Shown here: positions 1 through 11,214 of the stretch, in pieces
Position numbering within the stretch: position 1 is the first letter of the stretch
Layout of the letters: every line of letters starts with the position of its first letter
NCBI RefSeq assembly: GCF_963924675.1
Contig: NC_089220.1
Location: 49,982,639-50,046,638 of the forward strand
Source of the DNA: Phocoena phocoena
Taxonomy: Eukaryota > Chordata > Mammalia > Artiodactyla > Phocoenidae
Direction: 5' to 3'
DNA length: 64,000 nucleotides
Translations under genes and position numbers: made by a program
Notes under the pieces: generated by a model
Told to the model about the DNA's origin: nothing
Databases searched by the model: none
What the model saw: only the letters and a program-made list of their open reading frames with translations

Positions 1-1140
1 GCACAGGAAATGAATTCATTCATTCATCTGTTTGTTCATTAAGTGCTTCTGTGCCCTTGGAGTGGTTTCAGGCCCCCAGTGGGAACTCCGTGTGAAGGGC
101 ACGCCTGGAGTTGTGCCCCTCAGCACAGCACTGGATTTATGCCCCTCCTTTACTGGAGCAGAAACACTGAGCTCATGGCAAACTAGAAAACTGCAGACGG
201 GCCCCAGGGATACAGACATTGTTGCTGCTGAGAACGCAGCTTCACAGGGGATGTGTCCACGAGTCAGAGAAGTTCAGCCCACCTCCTGCCAGGATTTGGG
301 GGCATGTCAGAGTCTAGGTGGAGCCAGCCAACAATCTAGATTCTTAATTCCTTGACATTCCAGGAAAGTTCCTGTAATTCCAGCAATATTCACCTGCTCT
401 GTATCATGGTCACCTTTTCCCAGGGTCTCAGCCCGCTTTCTCCTTGAACTTCACCATCTCATTCCCTAAGCGTTGCCTTCTGCCCTGCCAGCTTTCCCTG
501 CCTTTTGAGACTATACCAGTCCCTCTTCCTGGTCCTTTTGCTTCTGCTCTATAACTTCCCCACCCACTCTAACTTCACCTGATAGTGGTGTGGGGAGAGT
601 TGGACCATTGGAACTATGCTTTCCAGCATGTTCAATTCTTTGCACCCCAGGTCTTACCCCTACCCCTACCAGGGAAATCTCACACACAGTTTCCTGGTTT
701 CCAACTTCAGCTGAGTCCTCAGATCCTTTAAAATAACTAGTGACACTTGGAAGGAGGGACCTAGGATGAGGGGTGAAGTGGTGGGAATGGAGGAGCTCAG
801 CCAGACACAGAAGAAGGGAGAAAGGGGTGCATGCTCAATGACGTCAAAGGCTGCAGAAGGGCTGGCTAGAATGAGAACTGAGGAACTGAGGAAAGGCTAT
901 TGGGATTGACCATTACATCTCAGATGATCTTTGTAGGGGCTGTTTCTGCAGAGGGTGAATGCAGAAAGCGGACTGCAGCAAGCTGAGGAGTGAATGGGAG
1001 AGGAGGAAGTAGACACAGGAAAAGGAACTTCTTTAAAGGAATTTGGCTGGGAAGGGGAGGAGAGTTTTCAACAGCCTGAGTACAAGTGAGGTTCAGAGTA
1101 TTAGAGGAAGATGAACTTGGAGTGAGCCCTAGTTTCATCA
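1..1140. other. Unique non-coding sequence
   Basis: I see no gene, clear repeat or RNA here. Open frames are short (107 residues at most), lack recognisable domains and have no consistent exon boundaries. The stretch is ordinary intergenic or intronic sequence as far as I can tell. Confidence 0.5.
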
Positions 1141-1312
1141 CTTGGCAATTGCTTGAGCTTGGGAATGAATGTCACTGAATTCCTTGAAGCCTCAGTTTCC
1201 TCATCTATAAATGGAAAGGATATCTCCTACTTCACTGGGTTGGTGTGAGGATCAACCAAGGTAAGGCAGGTAAATCACCATGTACCTGGCACATAACAGG
1301 TACCCAGATCAC
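1141..1312 (+). repeat. MIR SINE fragment
   Basis: The stretch has the typical MIR core order: 'cctcagtttcctcatctata', an 'aaatgg' block, a 'gttggtgtgaggatcaa' block and a 'cctggcacataacaggta' end. MIRs are ancient tRNA-derived mammalian SINEs. This copy is diverged, as expected. No duplication flanks are visible. Confidence 0.85.
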
Positions 1313-2419
1313 CGTCTTTGTCACATGTGCAGGCTCACGGGAAGCAGCCAGTGGAAAAGGAAAAATGAAAGATTCTGGCAGGGGTGGTAATTGGCAGGGT
1401 GTGTCCTAACGGAGATGGGAAAGGATGAGGTCAACCTCCAAAATGGAGGAGGAACAGTTCTTCTGAGACAGGAGAGAATGAAAGGATGGAGGAAGATGCA
1501 GATCAAAAATTGATGTGAAGGGACTGGAAGTTGTGATCTGAAGAAGTTGTAGCCTTTCTTCAGTTCTCCGGGCTCCCTTTCCACCTGACCAATCAACTGT
1601 TTGACGGTTTTCAAGTCCATAAATCAAGTCCATAAATAGACTGAACATCAGTGGTTTCTCACATGGTGTGGTTTCGCACAAATACCATCCTCCCGAGAGA
1701 TCCTTCCAATATGTTTAAGTGTCTCTTAAAGTATGGACCCAGAACTGAGCCTAAGCATTTCAGATATGGCCCTGCCCTGTGACAGGGCTCCCGCCTCCCT
1801 CTCAAGACACTGTGACTCTGCCAACCCTGTCAACGGTTGTTCGGGCTTCCAGCTGCTAGATCAGACCTTGGCTTACACTGAGCTTGCAGTCAAACAAAAT
1901 CTCTAGGCAGCTTCACATACAACACCACCGAGACGGAATTCCTTCTTCTTTCGTCATTTTTTTCCTTTTAACCACTAAGTACAACACTTTACTTTGATTC
2001 CCTTAAAATCTTATCTTCATTGTGACCCATCCTTCTAGTCTTTCAGATTCAGTTCCCCTGGCCCCAGAGGAGGAAGTTATATTTCAGACCTGTCAGGTGA
2101 CTCAGCCGCATCTACACAAAGAGTCCTTGTTAGTTGCAGCCAAGAAGCTCTGATTTCCCTGGGGACAACCCGGGACTGTGCAAAGATAACTCTGGGTCTC
2201 CTGAATGCCCAGGAGGCTGTGCAGGGAGACAGGGGTTCACCTGAGCCAGGATGCGTAAGACTTCTTTGGAGAAGTGGGCCCCTCCCTGAGAACTTGAGAC
2301 ATAGCTTTCAGAAAAGGTTGTGAGTAACATCTACTTTCAAGTTCAAAACCACTCTTGGGAAATGAAACTAATTGTACAGAAAGGTCAATATGAATACATA
2401 CTCTTCCTGGTAGCAAACG
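1313..2419. other. Unique non-coding sequence
   Basis: No gene or recognisable repeat. Minus-strand open frames of 91-99 residues around 1321-1681 overlap each other in different frames and show no known domain, so I treat them as chance. Confidence 0.45.
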
Positions 2420-2510
2420 GAGGCAAGATTTCCAGACAGCACCTACTGGTGCTCAGTAAATGCCGAATAAACAGAGAATGAATAAATGAGCCAGTGAATG
2501 AATCAAATAT
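2420..2510 (+). repeat. L2-like LINE 3' end fragment
   Basis: The order 'cagcacctactggtgctcagtaaatg' (split here), then repeated 'gaatgaataaatga', resembles the L2 3' terminus ('cacatagtaggtgctcaata' and 'aatgaatga'). It is short and diverged. Confidence 0.5.
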
Positions 2511-3283
2511 AAATGTGGATGATTTTGAAGCCCCTGTTGATGTAGGCTACGGTTTCCTGGGCACACACACTTGCTGTACAGTGGAGACAAACGTGGCCCC
2601 AGGGTAGGGATCGTACTGCCCAGCGTAAAGACCGGGAGGACATGGTGCCCAGAGATCAAAGAGCTGTCTGGTGGCAGAGGAATGGGCTCTGGGAATCGCT
2701 GGTCTTTCCCCAGGTCTTCTGGCATCTTGTTTTCCTCTCCCATGGGCATTTTATGCTGCCCTCTGTCCCCTCCCTTATCATGTCACCTGGGAAGAGCTCG
2801 TGTAAAGATTAATGCAAAATGAAACACCATTTTGAAAAGCCAGCTGTTTCACTCCTACATTCCCAAGAAAGGTTTGATGTCAAACCAGCTCTTGGGAAGC
2901 TCCACATGCTTCACAGCTATCACTGCTTTCATCAGCACAGAGTGCAAGGGATGGAGGGAGCTGGGAAGAAACAAATGTAGTTGTTCTCAACTTGGAAAGG
3001 GGCAAACTGAGGCAGAGGCTCAGCTAGGGAGTGGGAGGTGACGGGGCAAACAGAAGACACCGTTGCTGCTGTTTCCAAGTGTCTACCTGCAAGTCCCCAA
3101 GCCCTGACCCACGTGAAGTACATTGAATCCTCACCATCTCTTCCAGGAGACAGACGTGGGAATTGAGAAACCAGCTTCTTCAAAGACACTTACAATTACA
3201 AATGCAGGAAGCAGGACCCCAGCTTCTTTTGATTCGTTTTTATTTTGTTTTGGTAATTGACATGAAATAAACAGTCATGAAAT
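2511..3283. other. Unique non-coding sequence
   Basis: I see no gene or clear repeat. Open frames under 100 residues on both strands have no recognisable content. Confidence 0.45.
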
Positions 3284-3494
3284 AAAACACAATTCTTTTT
3301 TTTTAACATCTTTATTGGAGTATAATTGCTTTACAGTGGTGTGTTAGTTCCTGCTTTATAACAAAGTGAGTCAGCTATAGGTACACAAATATCCCCATAT
3401 CCCCTCCCTCTTGCGTCTCCCTCCCACCCTCCCTATCCCACCCCTCTAGGTGGTCACAAAGCACTGAGCTGATCTCCCTGAAAACACAATTCTT
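3284..3494 (-). mobile_element. 5'-truncated L1 3' end with target-site duplication
   Basis: The insert (about 3298-3480) begins with a poly(T) tract followed by 'aacatctttattggagtata', the reverse complement of a cetartiodactyl L1 3' terminus. It is cut after about 185 bp, so only 3' untranslated sequence was copied. The 14-bp direct repeat 'aaaacacaattctt' lies at 3284-3297 and 3481-3494 and marks L1-type target-primed insertion. The insertion lies at the edge of an L2-like fragment. Confidence 0.9.
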
Positions 3495-3499
3495 ATCTT

Positions 3500-3612
3500 C
3501 CCTATTAGACAGTAAACTCCTTGAGGGCAAGGATGCCATCTTTTTCATCTCTGTGATTCTCCATGGTTCTTAGAGCAGTCCCTTATACATAATAGATGTG
3601 TAATAAACATTT
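3500..3612 (+). repeat. L2 LINE 3' end
   Basis: The stretch contains 'gtaaactccttgagggcaag', 'tctttttcatctctgtgatt' and 'taatagatgtgtaataaaca', in the order expected of the conserved L2 3' untranslated end. Confidence 0.8.
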
Positions 3613-4258
3613 ACACATGACGATAATAAGTGCTTTTCTCACCCAGAAGTACTCAGGCCCATATTCTATTAATATTTACTGAGCCTCTACCAAGTGCCAA
3701 CCAGCATTTTAGCACTTTGCAACTGTTAAGCATTGAATGAGGAGGTTGGGTTTCTTCCCTGAGATAGTTAGTTGCTTGGTTGAGAATGACCTGCCAGTGT
3801 GGCTATAGCTCTCCTAAGGTGCAGAAAGAGCTCTGGGATCCAACAGCCTTGCGTGGAATTCCACAGTTCACTTATTCATATCAAATGGTAGTGAAATACA
3901 TCAAGGAATTCTTCCCACTTAATTTTTTTCACTAAGAAAGCTTCTGTTGTGTGATCTCAGCTGAGACGAGGTCAAGTAGGGACACAGCTCCTTTGCCTGT
4001 TCTCTGGCTCCCTGGAAGTTTCCTGAGATGTTTCTGTGGATCTAATACCATCATAAGTCCAGCTGTGCTTGAGAAACCGAGATGCGATTTGAGTCCTTAC
4101 TCCCTAAGGACAGTGACTCCTGAATGGTCAAGACACATAATGATGGGGAAGGTTTCCCCAGGTGGTCCCAGGCCATTCCTTAGCATTTGTAACAGGAGGC
4201 TGTTACACACACACAACTGATGCAAATGGAATGAATTATTCTTTTTCCCAGCGGCCCT
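3613..4258. other. Mostly unique non-coding sequence
   Basis: No gene is seen. The stretch 3665-3750 ('actgagcctctaccaagtgc', 'ttagcactttgcaa') is weakly MIR-like in antisense, but too diverged to call firmly. Confidence 0.4.
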
Positions 4259-4856
4259 TGTTACCAAACTGAACTTGAGTCTTCTTGCCAAGCAGAAAAG
4301 CCAATTTACTGACACCAGGTTGTGGTGAAGGAAAATACATCATTTATTGCAGGCACCAGGCAAGGAGAAAGGGCGGTTCATGCTCAAAAGACCCTAACTC
4401 CCCAGTGGCTTTCAGGGAAGGGTTTTTAAGGCAACATCTGCGGGGAGGGCTGCAGTGTACATGACTTTCTTCTGATTGGTTGGTGGTGAAGTAACAGGGT
4501 GGTGTTCCAGGAATCTCAATCATCAACCTTTTGGTTCCAGCCAGTCTGGGGTTTCGGCCGTAGTTACCATCTTCCACCTGGGTGGGGGTGGGGGGGGGTC
4601 TTAGTTTCTTTAAAACAACTCAAAGGTATGTGTCAGATTGTTATGTATGTCCCCTGAGGAGGAACTAGGACTCTGTTTTACTTTTCCTTCTTGGCTACTT
4701 TTCCTTTGTTTCTGCATTCCCTCACTCCTTATGTCTGCTTTTTGGAGCCCAGGGAAGGCCTAGGAGACTATAAATCCTTCTTCTAAAAATAAGACATGGG
4801 ACACATGGAGGGGCTTTTGTAACTGGGAAGGCCCCGCAGGGTCCTGCTCGGTTCCA
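4259..4856 (-). mobile_element. Endogenous retrovirus LTR (LTR-A), antisense, probable 3' LTR
   Basis: Read on the minus strand, this is LTR-like. A TG-starting end at 4856 directly follows a purine tract (4857-4873 on the plus strand is pyrimidine). A TATA-like 'ttaaaaa' lies near 4425-4435. A poly(A) signal AATAAA lies at 4343-4348. The roughly 85-bp U5 then ends in CA at 4259. The whole is about 598 bp, in the range of gammaretrovirus-like (ERV1) LTRs, and U5 wording such as 'tggtgtcagtaaattggctt' is typical of artiodactyl ERV1 LTRs. No flanking duplication is found, which fits a 3' LTR joined to internal sequence. The distal (4856) boundary is inferred. Confidence 0.65.
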
Positions 4857-4873
4857 TTCCCCCCTTTTCTTTG
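4857..4873 (-). other. Retroviral polypurine tract next to LTR-A
   Basis: On the minus strand this reads as an unbroken purine run (AAAGAAAAGGGGGGAA) ending exactly where LTR-A would begin. A polypurine tract at this position primes plus-strand DNA synthesis in retroviruses. Its placement supports LTR-A being the 3' LTR of a lost provirus. Confidence 0.6.
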
Positions 4874-4901
4874 ATACTCCTCAACCCTGAGGGGAATGGG
4901 G

Positions 4902-5391
4902 GAGGTGTTGCAGGAAGGGGGACTCCTTCCAGAGCCTAAGAGTGGGCTCTTGTCTAACACTTGGAAATGAATTGTCCGAGGAGACACATGTGCTGACAAA
5001 GCAAGAGATTTTACTGGAAATCGTTGCCCAGGTGGAGAGCAGCAGGGTAAGGGAACCCAGGAGAACTGCTCTGCCACGTGGCTCCCAGTCTCAGGTTTTA
5101 TGGTAACGGGGTTAGTTTCCAGGTTGTCTCTGCCCAATCATCTTGTTTGGCCCATAGTGTGACTCAGGGTCCTTCTTGGTGGTGTGCACATCTCCCAGCC
5201 AAGACGGATTCCAGCGAGAAGGACTCTGGGAGGTTGACGGTCTCCTCCCTCTTTTGGCCCCTCCCGAATCGTCCTGGTTAGTTTTTGGCAGCTGCGCCCT
5301 GCTCCTTAGTGGGACCTGCTGTTGTGAGACAACTCAGGCAAGCGGGCCTGGTGAAGGCAGGTGGTTTCAGTCAACAGTTCCCTGACAGAGG
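4902..5391 (-). mobile_element. Solo ERV LTR (LTR-B) with 4-bp duplication GAGG
   Basis: LTR-B spans 4906-5387 (482 bp). It begins TG and ends CA on both readings, and is flanked by GAGG at 4902-4905 and 5388-5391, the 4-bp duplication usual for ERV1 integrases. In minus orientation it has a TATA-like 'cataaaa' near 5096, a variant poly(A) signal AGTAAA near 5010 and a U5 ending 'cttcctgcaaca'. It differs from LTR-A and sits about 50 bp from LTR-A's end, so it is a separate insertion into the older provirus remnant. It resembles ruminant BTLTR1-type LTRs from memory; the name needs checking. Confidence 0.75.
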
Positions 5392-6404
5392 GACAGGAAA
5401 GAAAATAAAGTTTTGGATAGAGAGGTTAATTAAAAACTCAGCAGGGGAGCTTGGTTTCAGGGACACTCGGTTTCAGCCTCATTGGCATCCCCAGAAGTGG
5501 AGCAGTTCCTGTAAGGGGTTTTGCTCTGTCCCATCATAGGGTAACCTATACGGCAGAGACTCCTAGTATCCCCCAGTATCCATTTTACCTTTCTTCCTCA
5601 GGAGTGGACCCCCCAATATTTAGCAGGCACACAGAGTAAAGGGTGTCTTTCAGCTTCCCCTGTTGGTCGCGTCTCTGGGCAATGATGTAAGTGAACGTGA
5701 TGTGTTGGGGTGGGAGGGAAAGGGGGAGCAGGGGCGGGATAATGGAAGGAATAGGCCGAATGCTGAGGATGGTGAGAAGGTGCCGTAAATAGATACTGGG
5801 TTCTTGACAACTTCCTGAAGCCTAAGTCCAGACTTTCTTTACACAAGAGAGAAATAGATTTGTCTTGTTTTAACCGTTGCGGGGTGGAGGGTGGGGTCAT
5901 TACAAACCGAATCTAAGTCTCACTGGCACCCGGTTAGGGCATGAGGCTGCTTGTCCCGCTGAAGGTTTGAAGACTTCTGGAAGTCGAACACTTACTCCAA
6001 GAATTATTTTCCAAGTCATGGGCGGGGATCCAGATCTCCATTCCCGCCCTGGCCGCTGCCATCAGCTCAAAACAATCTCAGGAAGGATTCATACAAGGGA
6101 TCCTTGGGGAGAAAACCTCACTAGGGTCCAAAAATTCTGCGTGACCAGAGCAAGTCTCTCAGAGACTCCTTTGCAAGAGTGTGTTGCGAAAAGCACAGTA
6201 GAGGCAGATTACATGGTTATGAGGGAGGGAGGGGAAGGGTTTTAATAAGCAGTGAGAAAAAGGCAGCATTTTACAGACTCCCGCCTCTCCACCCGGGTTT
6301 CTGTTATTCCTTCCCCCTGCTTCTTTTTTCTCTCCTTTACCTAAAGAAACACATCATCTCCACTTGCTAGAAATCAGTTTACACATCAGCCAGCCAGCAG
6401 TCAG
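5392..6404 (-). other. Possible degenerate ERV internal sequence
   Basis: By position this should be internal to the provirus whose 3' LTR is LTR-A. I see no recognisable gag, pol or env motif in either strand and no intact reading frame: the longest frames are about 100-122 residues without known domains. It could equally be host DNA if LTR-A is a solo LTR with a different end. No matching 5' LTR is visible within the next few kilobases. Confidence 0.3.
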
Positions 6405-6905
6405 GTCTCTTTAAACCGAGAGTGAAATAAATTCCAATTCAAACGGACTTAAACACAAAGTAATTAATAATTTATCAGCTCATCTAACTAGAAAGTCCAG
6501 GGGCTCCACACGCAGCTGGATTCGGGGGTTTAAACTGCGTCCTCTGGACTCTCTCAGCTTTGCTCTCCTCTACAAGGATTCCCCCTCCCCAGGCGGTGGC
6601 AAGAAGGCCACCAGGAGCCACAGGTTCACCTAGCTCCAGCCTAGTCAGCCCTGCAGAAGGCCACATCCTCCTTTCCAATGGTTTCAGTAAAAATCCTGGG
6701 ACTAACTCTATGACTGACTTGGGCCTGGGCCTATCGCCGAACGCACTGCTGATTGACGGGCCAGACCGCCTATGCTGTGCGGCCCCGCCTGTGTCACGTG
6801 TCAGTCCTGAGCCTGGCTGGGGTCAACCTTCCAGTGAGGGGCGGGGCAATGCTACAAGAAAAGAATCCCGACGCGGCTGAGGAGCCAAAGCACAGTTTTT
6901 AAATC
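6405..6905 (-). repeat. Old interspersed repeat, family 1 (copy 1)
   Basis: The order 'aacggacttaaacacaaagtaatt', 'tcagctcatctaactagaaagtccag' (each in part), 'gtggcaagaaggccaccaggagc' and 'tttccaatggtttcagtaaaa' matches an old mammalian dispersed repeat also present at 36230-36800. I cannot name the family. Open frames inside it are not genes. Confidence 0.5.
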
Positions 6906-8589
6906 AGTTACATGCAGGGTCACCTCCTACCCAGGAGGCCGACCTGGCTTACTCATTTCGGTGCTCTTCATTAGGGAGAGACCCAGGACGGGAAACTAAG
7001 GAGGAGTGGGGTGGGGCGTGGAGCTTGTATGGGTAGGAATTTGCTTTTTTCCAAGCCAAAAGCTAAGAGGGTGGGGCAGTGGCCTTGGAACAAGGTATAA
7101 GCCTGTCTTCTAAATCCTAATTGCTTATTTTAAATGACGGCTGATCTCCGTGGACCCAAGAGCGGGATGTAAAGAGCAGTTAGGTGGGGTGAGGATCCTG
7201 TGCTGATGTGTCCAGGGGGAACCCCAGCTCCCTGCAGAGCCGGCCCACAAGATGGGCAAGTAGGTCTCACCGCACTAGCTACACACTAGCTACGCAGGAC
7301 CCTGCGCAGCTGTCAGCATCACAACCACCACTTCCCCCAACCCTGCCCGGGGACTGGAGGCTTCAGGAAAATACCTAGATGCCCCACCTCAAGGAAAGCG
7401 CTGTGGCCTCCACCGCCAGAAGTGCACTGTCTGCTTCGGAAAGTCGCCCCAGCCCGCATTTATGGCTGTAAGGATCAGAAAGGCAACCACTGGCCCGCTC
7501 CCTCAAGGAAATCATCCCTAACGACATTCTCTGTCACTGTCGCCTTCTGAAACAGGCATTCACTTGGCTGGCCTAGCCGAGGAGCAAGCTGAGACTCAGA
7601 CCTGCCCTTTAGGGGATGTGCACAGGGTTGCAGGGACTCTTCATCATTGTGACCACCCACTCCCCCCCCCCCCCAATAAAAATGACCAAATCTGCCCTTA
7701 GGTCACCGGCAGAGAAGCTGGTCCTTGTGGGAGAGTAGCAAATGGCCAGGGCGGCAGCACCACTGCCTCTGCAGACCTCTGTGGTCCAGAATATGGGCAG
7801 GTTCAGTCACCCACATGGTCCTGCCCCAAGACTGCCCCTCTCACCTGACAGCTTGAACCTGGCTGAGCGTGACCCCCAGGGAGAGCAGGGGCTGAGCCAA
7901 GCCTGAGAGGCTCATCCCTAGAAAAAGTCACCTCCTTTTCCCTTCTCCCTGCCATCTTAGGTGCTTGGACACCTGCACCTAGAAACTAGATTGGGAATTT
8001 AAGTTTTTCTGCTAAGAATTGAGGATCAGGTCTATGAGCTCAGAGCACAACCTTTTCTTACAACATTTCCTAAAGTCAGTTAGAATTATGGTCATCGCTT
8101 AGAAAAATTAAGACTATGGACCCTCCCAGGTCCAATCTAGAGGAGAGAAGATACGTTCTCATGGAATAAATTAGAAATAATCCTGATTTTGAAAAAATCA
8201 AGACCAGAAGTCTCTCAACATTTAAACTTTACAGACTAATAGAATCTAAGCTGCAGGGTTAAACATAACAAACAGCGCGCGGTAACAAATATTAATGATA
8301 TAACACAAAAGCATCAGAAGCAGCACTAGAAATTTGTTGAGGCCACCATTTAATTAATCCAAGTTGAACGTATGGCTTTGCTTACATGTGGTTCCAGGCC
8401 AGAGGCATGAGAGCCAGCATTTGTGGGAGAGCCAGGAGGAAAAGCGGCCAGTACAGACCATGGAGCAAAGGAGTAGCCTTCCTCACCCCAACCTTGACAC
8501 CCCAGCTTCCAGTGCTCCCACCTTGGGGTGCATGCAGCACCCATCCTTCTCTTCACCACTGCACTGACCCCACTTATAATGCTGTACTT
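6906..8589. other. Unique non-coding sequence with a C-run
   Basis: I see no gene and no clear repeat. There is a homopolymer of C at about 7663-7674. Open frames are under 70 residues. Confidence 0.4.
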
Positions 8590-8695
8590 GCAAGATTGTG
8601 AGCTCCTTCAAAGCATGGATGTTGCCCTGTTCGTTTTAGAATCCATGTGTGCTTGTGGAGAGAATGAATGAGTGAATGAATAACCCAACAGAAAT
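8590..8695 (+). repeat. L2 LINE 3' end fragment
   Basis: The order 'gattgtgagctccttcaaag', 'catggatgttgccctgttcg' and 'gaatgaatgagtgaatgaat' follows the L2 3' end. Confidence 0.7.
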
Positions 8696-8919
8696 AAATG
8701 GAGAGAGGCAGAGGGGAAGGGCAGCTCTAAGCAGGGAAACTTGCTCTTTCCTAGAAAATCCTTGATGAATATGGAGAGAGTTGGCTGAACAAAAGATAAT
8801 AAAGAGTCTGCATTATTATTTAACTTATTAAGTTATTTGGAAAGGTGAGAAAGTGAGTCAGGTCTTAGATTGCAAGGAGCAGAGATCCACTAAGTTCCCT
8901 CAAGCATTATAGGGTTTAT

Positions 8920-9213
8920 TTTAAGGCCACACACAGGGCTTCCCTGGCGGCGCAGTGGTTAAGAATCCTCCTGCCAATGCAGTGGACACAGGTTCGAACC
9001 CTGGCCTGGGAAGATCCCATGTGCCGTGGAGCAACTAAGCCAGCGAGCCACAACTACTGAGCCCGAGCGCCACAACTACTGAAGCCTGTGCACCTAGAGC
9101 CCGTGCACCGCAATAAAGAGTAGGACCCATTCACCACAACTCGAGAAAGCCTGCGTGCATCAACGAAGACCCAATGCAGCCAAAAGTAAATAAAATAAAT
9201 TTAAGGCCACACA
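8920..9213 (+). mobile_element. CHR-type tRNA-derived SINE, long subtype
   Basis: The element (8934-9199) starts with the tRNA-like head 'ggcttccctggcggcgcagt' and has a B box 'ggttcgaacc' at 8991-9000. It continues with 'cacaactactgagcc' units and ends with 'aaagtaaataaaataaat'. It is flanked by the 14-bp duplication 'tttaaggccacaca' at 8920-8933 and 9200-9213. The A and B boxes are RNA polymerase III promoter elements; mobilisation depends on L1 proteins. Several CpGs have decayed. Confidence 0.95.
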
Positions 9214-10486
9214 TAGATAAGGAAGTAAGGGCCATAGACCAAACGACAGGTCTAATGGTGACTGAGGACAAACCACACAGAACCTGCATGGAGTCCAAAA
9301 GAGCCCCAGATGTAGTTCAGGAACCAAGAGGTCTTTCAAGATCAAACACAGCCCTAAAAAACTGACACTCTGTCATCTTGCCAGCTGAGCAGCAGGCTCC
9401 ATCCATCCTTGCCTTCATGCCTTGTCAGTGGGGCAACTCCGGGACTCCTTCTCCACCCCTGTTCTACCTGTTGCTTATTTACATGATTACTGCTTCAGGA
9501 CCTCAAATGCCTGTTTTGTCTCTGTCTCCTTTACTAGCAAGTGTTCCCTCTAAGTCTCCTTGTAAAGTTTGCCAAGACAGAAGATCTCATTGGTCACTGG
9601 GCTGAGCCTTCACCGGCTGGCCAACGAGAAGCGGGCAGCTGCTTGGACCAGGTGCAGGGCCCAGGGTGGTGGTTTCATGGGTATGACTCTGTGTGGGGGC
9701 AGAAGTTCTTTGCAGGGATTGTAGGTGTAGCAGGTGTCCTGAGGGCCAGAGCCTCCAGCCCCTGATCATAGACACGGTATGATTAAAGTGTGAGAGGAGA
9801 AGGGCAGAGGCTACTTGGAGTAACGTGTCGAGTTTGTGTACTTTTGACAATTCTGGTGTGTTTCTGACAATCATAGATATTTCTTTTACTCTGCAAAGTT
9901 GGTGAACACATATCCCTAGGTCCCCCTGATGCCACGTGTGTGCCCCACTTGGGTCAAAGTATCAACACTGGGTGTTCTGTGTGCCTTTCAAGCGGATCGT
10001 GGATTGGTGGGGGCTGTAGCGGAAGAGGGACATGAACCTTGACAGAGAGGGTGAACATGTGCCCATGATTTCATTTATTTTAGTAGAGAATGTAGAGGGG
10101 TGACAAAGCTGGTTTTTAGAGGATATAGGAACAAAGATTTTGTGCACTAGGAGAACAAAAAGGAATGCTGAGGTAAGAATGCAAAGTTAGATACAAAACT
10201 GTTTAATGTCCTACAGGGGCAACGAAACTATAACCTTTGGGGTTATTTTTTCTACCAGATAGAAATCATTTGCATCTCTTCTAAAAAGTCATTTACATTT
10301 TAACAGTTGCTACATAGCCTCATCTAATTTTACAGTAGTATGCCTGTCTGGACTCTAATTAATAGTAAACAGTCCAAGTTACCTTCCCCTGGAGAGCCAA
10401 ATGACCCTCAGATGGGCTCATTAAAACATTGCTTTCATTTAATATGAAAGGTTCTTTTGCCCTTCCCCTTCCCCTCTGCAAGTTTT
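9214..10486. other. Unique non-coding sequence
   Basis: No gene or firm repeat recognised. Short frames (up to 95 residues) are unconvincing. Confidence 0.4.
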
Positions 10487-10718
10487 AATCATTATTTTTG
10501 CGGTACACGGGCCTCTCACTGTTGTGGCCTCTCCTGCTGCGGAGCACAGGCTCTGGATGCGCAGGCTCAGTGGCCATGGCTCATGGGCCCAGCCGCTCCG
10601 CGGCATGCGGGATGCGGGATGCGGGATCCTCCCGGACCGGGGCACGAACCCGTGTCCCCTGCATCGGCGGGCGGACTCTCAACCACAGCGCCACCAGGGA
10701 AGCCCAATCATTCTTTTT
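10487..10718 (-). mobile_element. CHR-type SINE, short (about 200 bp) subtype, antisense
   Basis: The insert (10500-10705) reads 'gcggtacacgggcctctcac' to 'ccaccagggaagccc', the reverse complement of the cetacean SINE. A 13-bp duplication 'aatcatt(a/c)ttttt' flanks it at 10487-10499 and 10706-10718. Unusually, the 7-bp unit 'gcgggat' occurs three times in a row at 10607-10627, where other copies have one. Proteins predicted across it are SINE translations. Confidence 0.95.
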
Positions 10719-10849
10719 AATAGGGAGAAACATCAACCACATTTTGCTTCAGTGGGTATTAAAGAGGGGGAAATGATAGAGAATTAATTGGCAGGCCAAA
10801 TGCTCAAGGTGTGGGGCACCAGGGTTCTCTACCTGGCTGGGCATCTCGC

Positions 10850-10915
10850 CAATAGGGTGACCTTAAATTTGATTGCACTTGTTCTCGGTGTCCTTGTCTA
10901 TAAAATGGGGCTTTT
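10850..10915 (+). repeat. MIR fragment
   Basis: The stretch 'gtgaccttaaatttgattgc' followed by 'gtccttgtctataaaatggg' is the MIR core region. It is short and diverged. Confidence 0.6.
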
Positions 10916-11214
10916 GGACTGTACACTTGGCAGGACTTTGCGCTAAAGGTCGTTTTTTAAATTAAAAAAAAGAAAGACACAAAAAACCCCGATCCCGGCC
11001 CCCTCCCTTATCACCCACACTAATTCTGAGAGAGAAAGAGGAAGGGGAGAACAGGCCCAGAAGCAATTTACTGGGAGAGGACCGTTGTGACTGCTCCAGA
11101 AAACACCACCCAATCATGCATATTTACAGACGGATGAGGGGAGCAGAAATGGGGCTGGTCCTCAAGGAGCAAATTTACAGGCGTTGCTTCTTTCGTTGTG
11201 TGTAGGACAGGAGA

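Noticed and set aside
8936..9005. Possible tRNA gene (A and B boxes)
   Set aside because: It is the tRNA-derived head of a SINE, with a SINE body, tail and target duplication. The same applies at 28211, 53787 and 60074.
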